Source of the DNA: Falsirhodobacter algicola
GTDB lineage: Bacteria; Pseudomonadota; Alphaproteobacteria; Rhodobacterales; Rhodobacteraceae
Assembly (NCBI RefSeq): GCF_018279165.1
Contig: NZ_CP047289.1
Span: forward strand, 1,672,501-1,736,500
Direction of reading: 5' to 3'
DNA length: 64,000 nt
Positions 52,909 to 62,523 of the stretch are shown piece by piece (positions within the stretch are counted from its first letter, which is position 1; each line of letters begins with the position of its first letter). The position numbers were made by a program, and so were the translations under genes. The notes under the pieces are model-generated. The model was not told the origin of the DNA and did no database searches. It worked only from the letters and a program-made list of their open reading frames with translations.

Positions 52909-54465
52909 TCATTCGGCCCAATGCATCTGATCCCACGGAGCGGCGGGGCCCCAGATGGTGGTCGGCAGCCCTTCGAGCCCGTCCTTGTAGGCCTCGGTAT
53001 AAGGAAGGTCCGACAGGAAGATCACGGGCGCATCCTCGACGACGATCTTCTGGAACTCGGCATAGAGCGCGGCGCGTTTGGCCGGATCGGTTTCCGTGGC
53101 GGCCGCGGTCAGCAGTTCATCCACCTTCGGGTTGGAATATTGCTGCGTGTTGGACCAGATCACACCCTTGCGGATATTGTCGCTCATATAGGTCCGGTTC
53201 ACGCCGATCACCGGATCGCCCCAGTTGAACACCGCGTCCTGCGTCACGTCGAAGTCCCAGTTGCCGACCCGCTGTGCCCAAGTCGGGAAATCGGGCGAGG
53301 GCCGCGCCTCCACGTCGATGCCGATCTGGCGCAGCTGCGAGCGCAGGTATTCCACGAAATTGCGCCCGGTATCCACGCTGCCGGGGCTGTAATCGACGAC
53401 CATGGTGAAGCGCGTTCCATCGGCATCCGGCACCAGACCGGCCTCGTCCAGAAGCTCCTCGGCCTTGGCGAGATCGAAGTCGTAGTGATTGACGTCATCG
53501 GTCGACAGCGGCGAGGAATTGATGATCGGGCCCGTCTGGTCGTGGGCGTAGCCGCCCAAGAGCCGGTTCAGATAGAAATCCTTGTTGATTGCGTAGCCGA
53601 TCGCCTGACGCACCCGCTTGTCGTCATAGGGCGCGCGCTTGGTGTTGAAGGCAAGCCAGTTGATCGGGCCGATGCCATCCCCGCCTTCGGTGGTGATCGA
53701 GACGCCTTCCGCCTTGTCCAGCCGCTGGATGGTGCGCACATCGGACAGGAACGGCGCGTAATCGACATCGCCGCGTTCCATCGCCAGCGTCAGGTTCGGC
53801 TCGTCGGAGAAGATCTGAAAGATCACCTTGTCGAGCTTGGGATACCCCTCGAGGAAGAAGTCCTCGTTCTTCTCCAGACGGATGACCTCGCCCTTGGTAT
53901 ATTCCACGAATTTGAACGGCCCCGATCCGATCGGCGCGAGGTTGGCGGGATTCTCGCGGATCGGCCCTTCGCCATAGATATGCTCCGGCAGGACCGGCAG
54001 GAACACCGGCGACATCGCCAGAAGCAGCGCCGGATGCGGATGGCTCAGATGGATCACCACGGTGCGGTCGTCGGGCGTATCGACGGATGTGACCGGCGCC
54101 AGCATGGTCGTGAAGGGGTGGTTCTCCTTCACCGTCTCGATGGAGAAGGCGACATCTTCGGCAGTGACCGGCGTGCCATCGTGGAACGTCGCGCCCTCCA
54201 CCAGATGCAAGGTGACGGTCAGCCCGTCCTCGGACGTCTCCCAGCTTTCGGCCAGATAGGGCTGCGGGTTCCAATTGGCGTCATAGCGCAGCGGCGAGGC
54301 GAATATCTGGGTCGAGACCATGGCCGTGGCGATGCCCGACTGGATCGCGCCGTTCAGGTTGCTGGGCGTGTTGACGGTGCCGACGATCAGCGTTTCCTCG
54401 GCAGAAGCGCCGACCGCGGCGGCACCGAGAAGAGCGGCGAGGGCGGTGGATCGGAGGAATTTCAT
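52909..54465 (-). CDS. Family 5 ABC importer binding protein (peptide/opine type)
   Basis: 518 residues with a signal peptide (1-22, GASAEE) and the SBP_bac_5 pattern: PYLAESWETSEDGLTVTLHLVEGATFHDGTPVTAEDVAFS (about 70-109) and RQAIGYAINKDF. Members bind peptides, opines or glutathione, so it suits a conjugated amine. ATG 54465 is chosen at MKFLRST; a Met six codons upstream is less likely. Confidence 0.93.
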   Translation of the reverse strand: MKFLRSTALAALLGAAAVGASAEETLIVGTVNTPSNLNGAIQSGIATAMVSTQIFASPLRYDANWNPQPYLAESWETSEDGLTVTLHLVEGATFHDGTPVTAEDVAFSIETVKENHPFTTMLAPVTSVDTPDDRTVVIHLSHPHPALLLAMSPVFLPVLPEHIYGEGPIRENPANLAPIGSGPFKFVEYTKGEVIRLEKNEDFFLEGYPKLDKVIFQIFSDEPNLTLAMERGDVDYAPFLSDVRTIQRLDKAEGVSITTEGGDGIGPINWLAFNTKRAPYDDKRVRQAIGYAINKDFYLNRLLGGYAHDQTGPIINSSPLSTDDVNHYDFDLAKAEELLDEAGLVPDADGTRFTMVVDYSPGSVDTGRNFVEYLRSQLRQIGIDVEARPSPDFPTWAQRVGNWDFDVTQDAVFNWGDPVIGVNRTYMSDNIRKGVIWSNTQQYSNPKVDELLTAAATETDPAKRAALYAEFQKIVVEDAPVIFLSDLPYTEAYKDGLEGLPTTIWGPAAPWDQMHWAE

Positions 54466-54507
54466 CTGGGACTCCCTGTCCATGTCGTGTGTCGTTTTTG
54501 TCGTGCG

Positions 54508-55236
54508 TCAGGTCATGCCGGACAGCCCGCGGGCTCCGGTCAGAACGGCCATAGCGGCCAGAAGGATCAGAGCGACGGTTCTGTAGCCGCCGTCTCCGAG
54601 CCTGTGAAAACCGAGGCTGCCCGCCCATGTCCCCAGAAGGAGAACCGGCAGGGCAAGAACGGCCGTCAGCACCGCCTCGCGCGTCAGTTCACCCGCCCAG
54701 AAGAGGCCGGGCAGCGCCAGAAGCGATGTCAGGAAGAAGAACACCATCAGCGATGCCCGCGTCCGGTCCGCCGCCTGCGTCCGGCCCAGGAAATAAGCGA
54801 TGGCCGGGGGGCCGGGCATCGCCGCCAACCCTGAGAACAGCCCCGCCACCAAACCGGCACCGAGCGCCGGACCGGGGCCGTCCGGCAGGCGCAGCTTCGT
54901 CAGCAGCGCAAGAAACCCGCAGCCGACCAGCACCGCGAGGACGACGCGCATCGTATCCGCAGGCAGATGCGTCAGCCCCCAGATGCCCACCGGGGTGCCG
55001 ACCACGGCCCCCAGCGTCAGCAGCGCAAGCGCCCGGCGATCGAGCAGCCGATGCATCGCAACCACATCGCGCATCCCGATAAGGCATTGCAGCACGATGG
55101 CGATGGCGACCGCCCGGGCCGGCGCAACCACGAGGCTCATCACCGGCACGGCGGCCATGGCAAAGCCGAAGCCGGTCAGCCCGCGCAAGACGGCCGCCGC
55201 GAACACGGCCGCCAGGAGGAGCCCCGTGACGATCAT
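54508..55236 (-). CDS. TSUP (TauE/SafE) family exporter
   Basis: 242 residues with about eight membrane helices in two inverted halves, the first with LRGLTGFGFAMAAVPVMSLVVAP (about 17-39) and the second with LVAGLFSGLAAMPGPPAIAYFLG (about 127-149). The family includes TauE and SafE, the sulfoacetate exporter. Its ATG overlaps the aldehyde dehydrogenase stop, so the two are co-translated. This supports export of that enzyme's product, although a general sulfonate or carboxylate exporter is possible. Confidence 0.85.
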   Translation of the reverse strand: MIVTGLLLAAVFAAAVLRGLTGFGFAMAAVPVMSLVVAPARAVAIAIVLQCLIGMRDVVAMHRLLDRRALALLTLGAVVGTPVGIWGLTHLPADTMRVVLAVLVGCGFLALLTKLRLPDGPGPALGAGLVAGLFSGLAAMPGPPAIAYFLGRTQAADRTRASLMVFFFLTSLLALPGLFWAGELTREAVLTAVLALPVLLLGTWAGSLGFHRLGDGGYRTVALILLAAMAVLTGARGLSGMT

Positions 55237-56729
55237 CCGTCGAAGTTCATGACGATGGTTTTCTTGCGGGTGAAATGCTCGGTCATCGCCTCGAGGGACG
55301 CTTCCTTGCCAAGCCCCGAACGACCGAACCCCCCATAAGACACGTTGGGTTGGATCGTCAGGTTCTGGTTGACCTGTACATACCCGGCATCGAGCCGCGC
55401 CGTCGCATCCAGCGCCGTGTTCAGATCGCGGGTCCAGATCGTCGCAGCCAGTCCGTAACCGCTCGTATTGGCGCGGGCGATGACATCGTCGTAATCCTGC
55501 CATACCTGCACCACGGCGACCGGACCGAAGATCTCTTCGCGCACGCAGGGGTGATCCTCCGGCAATCCCAAGATCAGGGTCGGCTGCTCGAACAGGTCGG
55601 GCACGATGGCGCCGCCCTTGGGCAGACGGCCGTAACGGCGGATCTCCGCATCCTCGACCTTTTCGGCCATCGCGACATATCTGCGAATGGTCGCGGCCTG
55701 ACGCGCGTTGATGATGGTGCCGATCTCCGTCGCCTCATCGAGCGGATCGCCGATCACCATCGCGTCCAGCCGGGCACCGATCTTGGCAAGGAACGCGTCC
55801 TTCAGATCGGCATGGACGTAGATGCGCGAAGCCGCGGTGCAGCTTTGCCCCTGACGGGTGAACCGCATCCCCGAAAGCGCGCCTTCGACCGCCCGATCGA
55901 GGTCGGCATCGGCGCATATGATCATCGGCGATTTGCCACCCAGTTCCAGACTGACCGGCACGATCCGTTTCGCGCCCGCCTCGTAGACCGCCTGCCCCAC
56001 CGCTTCGGACCCGGTGAAGCTGATCTTGGCCACGTCGGGATGCGCGGTCAGCACGGCGCCGCAATCCGCGCCGGTACCGCAGACGACATTGACGCAGCCC
56101 TCCGGCAGGTGCGCGGCCAGAATCTCGGCGCAGAGCAGCGTGGCGAACGGCGCCTCCTCCGAAGCCTTGACGACCACGGTGTTGCCCGCAACCAGAGCCG
56201 GGCCGATTTTCAGCATCATGAGAACCAAGGGCACGTTCCATGGCAGGATCGCCGCGACGACGCCCAACGGCTCCCGGATCGTCATGGTCAGCATGCGCGG
56301 GTTGTAGGGCACCGTCTCGCCCTTCAGCTCCGAACCGAGCCCCCCGTAGAATTCCAGCAGATCCGCCGCCACGGCGACTTCCCCGCGGCATTCCGTGCGC
56401 AGCGCCTTGCCGGTTTCCATCGCAAGGATCCGCGCGATGGCCTCGGATTGCTCGGCGAGGGCGCGGCCGGCGGCGGCGACGGCCTTGCCACGGGTCCGGG
56501 CGGGCGTTCGCGCCCAAGCGTCGAAGGCGCCGCGCGCCGCGGCGACGGCCGCATCCGTTTCCACCGCGCCGGCATCCGCCGCGTCGCCCAGCTGCGTGCC
56601 GGTGGCCGGGTTCAGCACGGGCAACCGCCGGGCGGACGGGACGCGGCGGCCACCGATGAGGTTCTGACCCGCGAGGCTGCGGATGGCGGTGACCGGATCG
56701 ATCTGAAGGGAGGGGCTGTGTTCTGTCAT
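55233..56729 (-). CDS. Aldehyde dehydrogenase, candidate sulfoacetaldehyde dehydrogenase
   Basis: 498 residues of the ALDH superfamily. Catalytic Cys297 is in RQGQSCTAASR, Glu262 is in SLELGGKSP, and the cofactor motifs PWNVPLVL (163-170) and FTGSEAVGQ (238-246) are present. It converts an aldehyde to an acid with NAD(P)+. Coupling to a TSUP exporter and proximity to a taurine aminotransferase-like gene point to sulfoacetaldehyde, as for SafD. The sequence alone does not distinguish it from betaine or other aldehyde dehydrogenases. Confidence 0.88.
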   Translation of the reverse strand: MTEHSPSLQIDPVTAIRSLAGQNLIGGRRVPSARRLPVLNPATGTQLGDAADAGAVETDAAVAAARGAFDAWARTPARTRGKAVAAAGRALAEQSEAIARILAMETGKALRTECRGEVAVAADLLEFYGGLGSELKGETVPYNPRMLTMTIREPLGVVAAILPWNVPLVLMMLKIGPALVAGNTVVVKASEEAPFATLLCAEILAAHLPEGCVNVVCGTGADCGAVLTAHPDVAKISFTGSEAVGQAVYEAGAKRIVPVSLELGGKSPMIICADADLDRAVEGALSGMRFTRQGQSCTAASRIYVHADLKDAFLAKIGARLDAMVIGDPLDEATEIGTIINARQAATIRRYVAMAEKVEDAEIRRYGRLPKGGAIVPDLFEQPTLILGLPEDHPCVREEIFGPVAVVQVWQDYDDVIARANTSGYGLAATIWTRDLNTALDATARLDAGYVQVNQNLTIQPNVSYGGFGRSGLGKEASLEAMTEHFTRKKTIVMNFDG

Positions 56730-56809
56730 GAACGTCACTTTCCGCGCGGATGGTTTCGATTGCATGGGCCAGCATCGGGTTTCCGATGGGGCCAGAGGGA
56801 CATCGCCGC

Positions 56810-57694
56810 TCAGCCAAGGGCCAACAGCGTCGCCAGATCATGGGCGGGTCCGGTGCCGATACCGACAAGGCGCGTACCGGAATGCGGCGCATCCCCGGGG
56901 GTGAGCGTCCAGCGGCCCGCCACATATTGCAGCAAGGCCGCCCCCCCTTGCAGCGCCACCCAGCCCTTCAGCCGCAAGAGGCTGCGCGGCAGTCGGCCCA
57001 GAGCGCGCTCGAGCTCTGCCGCATCCAAAGGCGCCTCCCAATCAAGGCGGCTGCGACTGAAGACGTCTTCGTGCCGCCCGTCGGGAACCGGCGGTGCGAC
57101 CGTCAGGCCGCGCCCCGGCAATGCCAGAAGTTCGGGCGGCAGGGCGGCATGGGAGGTGCGCACCACCGGGCGGCCCGGTGCGATGCGCCTGAGGGCCGTC
57201 GCCGCCTTGGACACCAGCGCCTCGCCCGCCGCATCCGCATGATTGAGCAGCACGAGATCCGCCCCGTCGAACTGCCGCACCACCGTATCCCCCACGAGCG
57301 GATCGTCGAGCAGACCGGGCAATTCGGCGGCATGGGCCAGCACGATCACCAGATGCAGGCTCAGCGCTGGGTCCAGCAGGGCGAATTCGGCGATGCGGCG
57401 GGGCTCGGCCACGCCCGACGCCTCGATCAGGATCGCTTTCGGGCCGCTCGCCAGCGCCCGGTCCAATGCCGGCCCGATACCTTCCGCCATGGAGCAGCAG
57501 ATGCATCCCCCCGACAGTTCGAAGGTCAGATCATCCGCCGAGGCAATCAGTCCGGCATCGACGTTGAGATCCCCGAAATCGTTGACCAGAACCGCCGTCC
57601 GCGGCGGCGCGGCGGCAAGGATGCGGTTCATCAGCGTGGTCTTGCCGGACCCGAGGAAACCCCCGACGACGGTGACCGGGACGGCGCCGCTCAT
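56810..57694 (-). CDS. CobW/COG0523-family metal-handling GTPase
   Basis: 294 residues with Walker A GFLGSGKT at 12-19, the NDFGDLNVD switch (38-46) and the metal-binding GGCICC at 62-67. The C-terminal CobW_C part (GRLPRSLLRLKGWVAL) is present but short. COG0523 GTPases deliver Zn, Co or Fe to client enzymes. The ATG overlaps the stop of the metal-dependent amidohydrolase (ATGA), so that enzyme is its natural client. Confidence 0.9.
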   Translation of the reverse strand: MSGAVPVTVVGGFLGSGKTTLMNRILAAAPPRTAVLVNDFGDLNVDAGLIASADDLTFELSGGCICCSMAEGIGPALDRALASGPKAILIEASGVAEPRRIAEFALLDPALSLHLVIVLAHAAELPGLLDDPLVGDTVVRQFDGADLVLLNHADAAGEALVSKAATALRRIAPGRPVVRTSHAALPPELLALPGRGLTVAPPVPDGRHEDVFSRSRLDWEAPLDAAELERALGRLPRSLLRLKGWVALQGGAALLQYVAGRWTLTPGDAPHSGTRLVGIGTGPAHDLATLLALG

Positions 57695-59382
57695 GCCCGC
57701 ACCTCGGCCGTCGGCAGCGCCATGGGGACCGGCGGCGCGCCCGTGATGCGGCTGGCGTGGAAACGGCCCGACACGAGGGTGCCCGCGATGCGGATATCCT
57801 TCAGCGCCTCGGGCGGCACCTCGAACGGGTCATCCTCCAGTACGGCGAAATCGGCGAATTTGCCCACCTCAATGGACCCGACGAGGTGATCGAGCTTCAA
57901 TTGCCATGCCGCGCCCAACGTGATGGCCCGCAGCGCCTCGGGCACCGAAATCCGTTCCTCCGCGCCCAGCACCCGGCCCGACGCGGTGCGCCGATTGACC
58001 GCGCACCAAGCGGTGAAAAGCGGCGCCAGCGGCGTGATCGGAGCGTCGGAATGAATCGCCAGCGGCACGCCCGAGGCCAGCGCCGTCGCGCAGGCATCCA
58101 TCCGCTGCGCCCGGTCCGGCCCCATGGTCAGGGCGTGATGCTGATCCCCCCAGAAATAGATGTGATTGGCGAAAAGGTTGGCGCAGATGCCCGTTGCCGC
58201 CATCCGGCGAAACTGACTTTCATCCGCCATCTGACAGTGCTGAAGCACATGCCGATGATCCGGAAAAGGCGCATCGGCCAAGGCCCCCGTCAGCACGTCG
58301 ATCGCGAATTCCGAAGCTTGGTCCCCGTTCACATGCAGATGCATCTGGATGCGCGCGGCGTTGTAGGCGCGGATCAGATCGCGCAACTGCGCCGGGGGCA
58401 TGTTCCAAATGCCGTTCGGCGCACCGTTGTGATAGCCCGGCCATTTCAACCGCGCCGAGAACCCTTGTATCGACCCGTCGGTCATCACCTTGACGGGGCC
58501 GGGGTGGAACCGGTCATTGGCCAGACGGCGTATCTCCTCCATCCGCCGGATCCCCTCGGCGGGCGGCATGGATACCGCGGCCAGCGCCGGCACGCACCGC
58601 AGCGGAAAATCCTCGTCCGAGGTCGCGGAGACATAGGCCGCGACCACCCCCTCGGTCAGCTTCTGGTGCAGGTCGGTGCAGGTGGTGACCCCGGCATTGA
58701 CCGCCGACTGGGCAAAGCGGCCAAGGATGTCCGGCGTGATGTCGCGCAGCGCGAAGGCATCCCCCACGACCTTCTGGGCCATGAACATCGCCGCCATTTC
58801 CCGAAGCTCGCCCGTCGGCATCCCATTCGGATCGCGCAGGATGCCCTCGACCCCGGTGGCCTTGTCCATGCCGCCGCGCATCAGGACGACGCTGTTCACC
58901 GTCATCAGATGGAACGAGGCATGGATGATCAGGATCGGGCGCGTCGTGGAGACTTCGTCCAGATCCAGACGGGTCAGGCGCGCCGCCCCGAAATAGATCG
59001 GGTCGAACCCCCACGCCAAGAGGGGCGCATCTGGATCGTCCAACTGCGCCTCTCGCTCCTTCAACCGCTCGATCACCGCGCGGGGGCTGCCAAGCCCGCC
59101 CTCCAGACGGCCATCGGGGGCATGGCGGCGGAAATACCCAAGGAACAGATCCTTCCAAACGCCCCCCTCCATCGCATGCGCATGCGCCTCCACCAGACCC
59201 GGCATCAGCACCCGGTCCGCAAACCGATCGTCGATCTTACCGACGTTCCAACGCGCGCAATCGGCGGCATCGCCCACCGCAAGAATACGTCCATCGCTGA
59301 TCGCCGCATGTGTGGCGATCGGGCGGTTGCGGCTCATGGTGTGAATGCGTTTCGCGCGGATGACCCGGATGGTGTCGGTCAT
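57691..59382 (-). CDS. YtcJ-like metal-dependent amidohydrolase (Amidohydro_3)
   Basis: 563 residues. The first metal site is VEAHAHAMEGG (about 64-74); the Amidohydro_3 landmarks VKVMTDGSIQGFSARL (about 308-323), MHLHVNGDQASE (about 354-365), HVLQHCQM and IHSDAPITPL follow. The substrate is an amide or imide, unspecified for the family. It is first in the leftward operon, behind the MocR gene, and is coupled to CobW. A related enzyme lies at 62524 with 30-50% look-alike motifs. That range is a visual impression, not an alignment. Confidence 0.9.
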   Translation of the reverse strand: MTDTIRVIRAKRIHTMSRNRPIATHAAISDGRILAVGDAADCARWNVGKIDDRFADRVLMPGLVEAHAHAMEGGVWKDLFLGYFRRHAPDGRLEGGLGSPRAVIERLKEREAQLDDPDAPLLAWGFDPIYFGAARLTRLDLDEVSTTRPILIIHASFHLMTVNSVVLMRGGMDKATGVEGILRDPNGMPTGELREMAAMFMAQKVVGDAFALRDITPDILGRFAQSAVNAGVTTCTDLHQKLTEGVVAAYVSATSDEDFPLRCVPALAAVSMPPAEGIRRMEEIRRLANDRFHPGPVKVMTDGSIQGFSARLKWPGYHNGAPNGIWNMPPAQLRDLIRAYNAARIQMHLHVNGDQASEFAIDVLTGALADAPFPDHRHVLQHCQMADESQFRRMAATGICANLFANHIYFWGDQHHALTMGPDRAQRMDACATALASGVPLAIHSDAPITPLAPLFTAWCAVNRRTASGRVLGAEERISVPEALRAITLGAAWQLKLDHLVGSIEVGKFADFAVLEDDPFEVPPEALKDIRIAGTLVSGRFHASRITGAPPVPMALPTAEVRA

Positions 59383-59476
59383 GTCTGCGGCCCCTCTGCT
59401 GTCCGGTCGCATCAGACTAGTCGGCAGCGCCGCCGCGCAGACAGGGCCAACACCGCCCTGCGGCTTGGGCCAGAGG

Positions 59477-60925
59477 TTAACGCAGGCTGGCGGCCGCTTC
59501 GCCCAGAAGGCGCAGCCCGCGGTCGATCCGCCGATCGTCGATATAGGACATGCCAAGGCGCAGGAACCGCCCGGCATGATCTTCGGGCACGAAAGGATCG
59601 CCGCTTTCGGTCAGAACGCTGCGCTCCGCCGCGGCCTGCCAAAGACGGCGCGCGTCCATCCCCGCCGGACATTCGAGCCAGACCGACGAGCCGCCCCCGC
59701 CATGGCTCATCCGGAACGCCGGCAGATGCGTTTCGCACCCGGCGACGATCTTTTCGAACCGATGCTGCAAGGCGCTGCGCAACTGCCGGACGAGGGCGAA
59801 GTAATGCCCCTCGGCCAGAAAGATCGCCGCCGTACGCTGATTGTTGAGCGGTGCCGAGCGATGAATGAGGCGCCGCAGCCAGCGGGCCTCTTCGATCAGG
59901 GGGGCATCCGCCACCATGAACCCAAGGCGCACGCCCGGAGACAGCACCTTGGACAATGTGCCGAGATAGGCCACCCGCCCCTCGGTATCGAGCGATTTGA
60001 GCGTGCTGCCATCCGACGCGAAGGCGGTTTCGCCGTCGTAATCATCCTCGATCAGCAGCGTTCCGTCCCGCTTCGCCCGCGCAAGGATCGCGGTTCGGCG
60101 CGCGGCGGACATCTGCACCATGGTCGGGCAGTGGTTCACCGGCGTCAGGATGGCGATGTCCAACGGCCCGGCAAGATCGGTCCGCGCCCCATCGGCATCC
60201 ACCGGCAGATCGACGATCTCGGCACCATCGGCGGCGAAGATGTTGCGCGCATCGGGATAGCCGGGCATTTCGGCCCCGACACGCGTTCCCGGACGGGCCA
60301 GAAGGCGCGACAGCAGGTACAGCCCCTCCTGCGTGCCGAGCGTGATCAGGATTTCCTCGGGGCGGGCGAAGACACCCCGCTGCGGCAGGATCTGGGTGCG
60401 GATCTGCTCGATCAGAAGCGGATCATCCTCCACCGCGCGGTCGGCGGTCCACCAGTCGATCGCCGAGCGGCCCAGAGCGTCCCGCGAACAGGCCCGCCAT
60501 GTGTTGATCGGAAACAATCGCGGATCGACCTGACCATAGACGAAGGGATATTCGTAATCCTGCCAGTTCGACGGCTTGATGATATGGCGCAGCTGCGACG
60601 GGCGTTGCTTGAGCCGCGCCGCCCAATCGATCGCCGGGCGCCGGTCCGCAGCGTCCGGGACGGGCATCGGATCGTTCGCGGCCTCCCGGGCCTCGCCCAC
60701 GAAATACCCCCGGCGCGGCACCGCGTTCAGATAGCCGCGGGCCACCAGTTCCTCATAGACGGCCGAAACCGTGTTGCGCGCGATCCCAAGCTGTTCGGCC
60801 AGCCGCCGGGACGGCAGCATCTTTTGCCCGGACATCATCTGCCCCGCGTGAATCGCCTCTACGATGGACCGCCGCAACTGCGCCTGTATGGGGTCGGAAC
60901 TGTCGCGGGCGATCGGGGTCAGCAT
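59477..60925 (-). CDS. MocR-type GntR/aminotransferase regulator, TauR-like
   Basis: 482 residues. The N-terminal GntR winged helix (about 12-75) has LPSRRLAEQLGIARNTVSAVYEELVARGYL, and the C-terminal fold-type-I aminotransferase domain (about 110-480) has the PLP Lys in YLGTLSKVLSPGVRLGF. MocR regulators sense PLP adducts of amines or amino acids. TauR, of the same type, activates taurine aminotransferase genes in Rhodobacter. Its place between the two units, facing a Tpa-like gene, makes TauR the best analogue. PdxR and GabR are related alternatives. Confidence 0.9.
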   Translation of the reverse strand: MLTPIARDSSDPIQAQLRRSIVEAIHAGQMMSGQKMLPSRRLAEQLGIARNTVSAVYEELVARGYLNAVPRRGYFVGEAREAANDPMPVPDAADRRPAIDWAARLKQRPSQLRHIIKPSNWQDYEYPFVYGQVDPRLFPINTWRACSRDALGRSAIDWWTADRAVEDDPLLIEQIRTQILPQRGVFARPEEILITLGTQEGLYLLSRLLARPGTRVGAEMPGYPDARNIFAADGAEIVDLPVDADGARTDLAGPLDIAILTPVNHCPTMVQMSAARRTAILARAKRDGTLLIEDDYDGETAFASDGSTLKSLDTEGRVAYLGTLSKVLSPGVRLGFMVADAPLIEEARWLRRLIHRSAPLNNQRTAAIFLAEGHYFALVRQLRSALQHRFEKIVAGCETHLPAFRMSHGGGGSSVWLECPAGMDARRLWQAAAERSVLTESGDPFVPEDHAGRFLRLGMSYIDDRRIDRGLRLLGEAAASLR

Positions 60926-60940
60926 GGGACGCTCATATCA

Positions 60941-60970
60941 GGGGCCAGTTGGGGTCAGCTTGGGCCAGCG
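60941..60970. promoter_or_regulatory. Three 10-bp direct repeats, candidate MocR/TauR site
   Basis: GGGGCCAGTT (60941-60950), GGGGTCAGCT (60951-60960) and TGGGCCAGCG (60961-60970) are successive one-helical-turn repeats. A further GGGGTCAGC is at 60915-60923, over the regulator start. The complement reads CTGRCCCMAR-like units, resembling the TauR repeat CTGGACYTAA as I remember it. Confidence 0.55.
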
Positions 60971-61134
60971 TGGCGCGCCCCTCAACGTTTCCGGCAGGGG
61001 AAACGGCCGCGAAGGCCTCGATTGCCGCATTTTTCCGCACATTTGCGCGGTGTGGCCCCATGTGTTGCGCAATGCTGGCCCTGTCCGAACCGCCGCAGAC
61101 GCGCTTGGGTTGCCGGAACTCAGGAGGTTGCGCG

Positions 61135-62508
61135 ATGTATGACAACGATCTGACCGCAGTGGTCGAGGCGGACAGGAGCCACGTTTGGCACCACATGGTC
61201 CAGCATGCGGGATTCGCGTCGAAGGATCCGCGGATCATCGTCGAAGGGCGTGGCCTGTCGGTCTGGGATCAGAACGGCCGGGAGTTCACGGACGCGGTGT
61301 CGGGCGGGGTCTGGACGGTCAATGTCGGCTATGGCCGCGAAAGCATCGCCAATGCGGTGCGGGATCAATTGATCCGGATGAATTATTTCGCCGGCAGCGC
61401 CGGATCGGTCCCCGGGGCGCTGTTCGCCGAACGGCTGCTGACGAAGATGCCGGGGATGAGCCGGGTCTACTATGCCAATTCGGGCAGCGAGGCCAACGAG
61501 AAGGCGTTCAAGATGGTGCGCCAGATCGCGCACAAGCGGCATGGCGGACGAAAGCACAAGATCCTGTTCCGCGAACGCGACTATCACGGCACCACCCTCG
61601 GCACGCTGTCGGCCTGCGGCCAGCCGGAACGCCATATGCAGTACGGTCCGCTGACCCCCGGTTTCGTCGAGGTGCCGCATTGCCTCGAATACCGCGCCCA
61701 ATGGGACCTTTCGGGCGAGGCCTATGGCCGCCGCGCGGCGGATGCGATCGAAGAGGTGATCCTGCGCGAAGGCCCCGACACCGTGGGGGCCCTTTGCCTC
61801 GAGCCGATCACCGCAGGCGGCGGCGTCATCGTGCCCCCCGAAGGGTATTGGCCGCGGGTGCAGGAGATCTGCCGCAAATACGATATCCTGCTGCATATCG
61901 ACGAAGTGGTCTGCGGCGTGGGCCGGACCGGGACGTGGTTCGGCTATCAGAACTACGGGATCGAGCCGGACTTCGTGACCATGGCCAAGGGGGTCGCCTC
62001 GGGCTATGCGGCGATTTCGTGCTGCGTCACCACCGAGGCGGTGTTCGACCTCTTCAAGGGGGATGCGGCCGACCCGCTGGATCATTTCCGCGACATCTCC
62101 ACCTTCGGCGGCTGCACGGCGGGGCCCGCCGCCGCGCTCGAGAATCTGCGGATCATCGAGGACGAGGGTCTGCTGCAGAACACGCTGACCATGGGCGATC
62201 GGCTGCTGGGGCATCTGCAGGCCCTGACGGAGAAACATGCCGCCGCGGGCGAGGCGCGGGGCAAGGGGCTGTTCTGCGGTCTGGAACTGGTAGCCGACCG
62301 GGCGACGCGTGCGCCCCTCGATGAAAAGTCCGTCGCCGCAGTCGTCGCCGAATGCGATCGCCGCGGCGTGATCCTCGGGATGACCAATCGCAGCCTGCCG
62401 GGCCTGAACAACACGCTCTGCCTCTCGCCCGCGCTTACGGTGACGGCGGATCAGGTGGATATGATTTCCGATACGATCGACCGGGCCTTGGCCACGGTTC
62501 TGGGCTGA
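61135..62508 (+). CDS. tpa: Class III aminotransferase, taurine:pyruvate aminotransferase-like
   Basis: 457 residues of PLP fold type I with Lys285 in TMAKGVASGYA and Asp256 in HIDEVVCGVGRTG. The stretches DRSHVWHHMVQH, DAVSGGVWTVNVGYGRE, MPGMSRVYYANSGSEANEKAFK and DYHGTTLGTLSACGQ closely follow Tpa of Bilophila and other bacteria. Tpa moves the amino group of taurine to pyruvate, giving alanine and sulfoacetaldehyde. Hypotaurine, beta-alanine or homotaurine are possible. AGGAGG (61122-61127) precedes the ATG. Confidence 0.85.
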   Translation: MYDNDLTAVVEADRSHVWHHMVQHAGFASKDPRIIVEGRGLSVWDQNGREFTDAVSGGVWTVNVGYGRESIANAVRDQLIRMNYFAGSAGSVPGALFAERLLTKMPGMSRVYYANSGSEANEKAFKMVRQIAHKRHGGRKHKILFRERDYHGTTLGTLSACGQPERHMQYGPLTPGFVEVPHCLEYRAQWDLSGEAYGRRAADAIEEVILREGPDTVGALCLEPITAGGGVIVPPEGYWPRVQEICRKYDILLHIDEVVCGVGRTGTWFGYQNYGIEPDFVTMAKGVASGYAAISCCVTTEAVFDLFKGDAADPLDHFRDISTFGGCTAGPAAALENLRIIEDEGLLQNTLTMGDRLLGHLQALTEKHAAAGEARGKGLFCGLELVADRATRAPLDEKSVAAVVAECDRRGVILGMTNRSLPGLNNTLCLSPALTVTADQVDMISDTIDRALATVLG

Positions 62509-62523
62509 AGGGACATCTCGAAG

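Noticed and set aside
60926-62508. Xsc-type sulfoacetaldehyde acetyltransferase or TauABC near the Tpa-like gene
   Set aside because: Neither is present in the window, which is why the sulfoacetate-export route was preferred.
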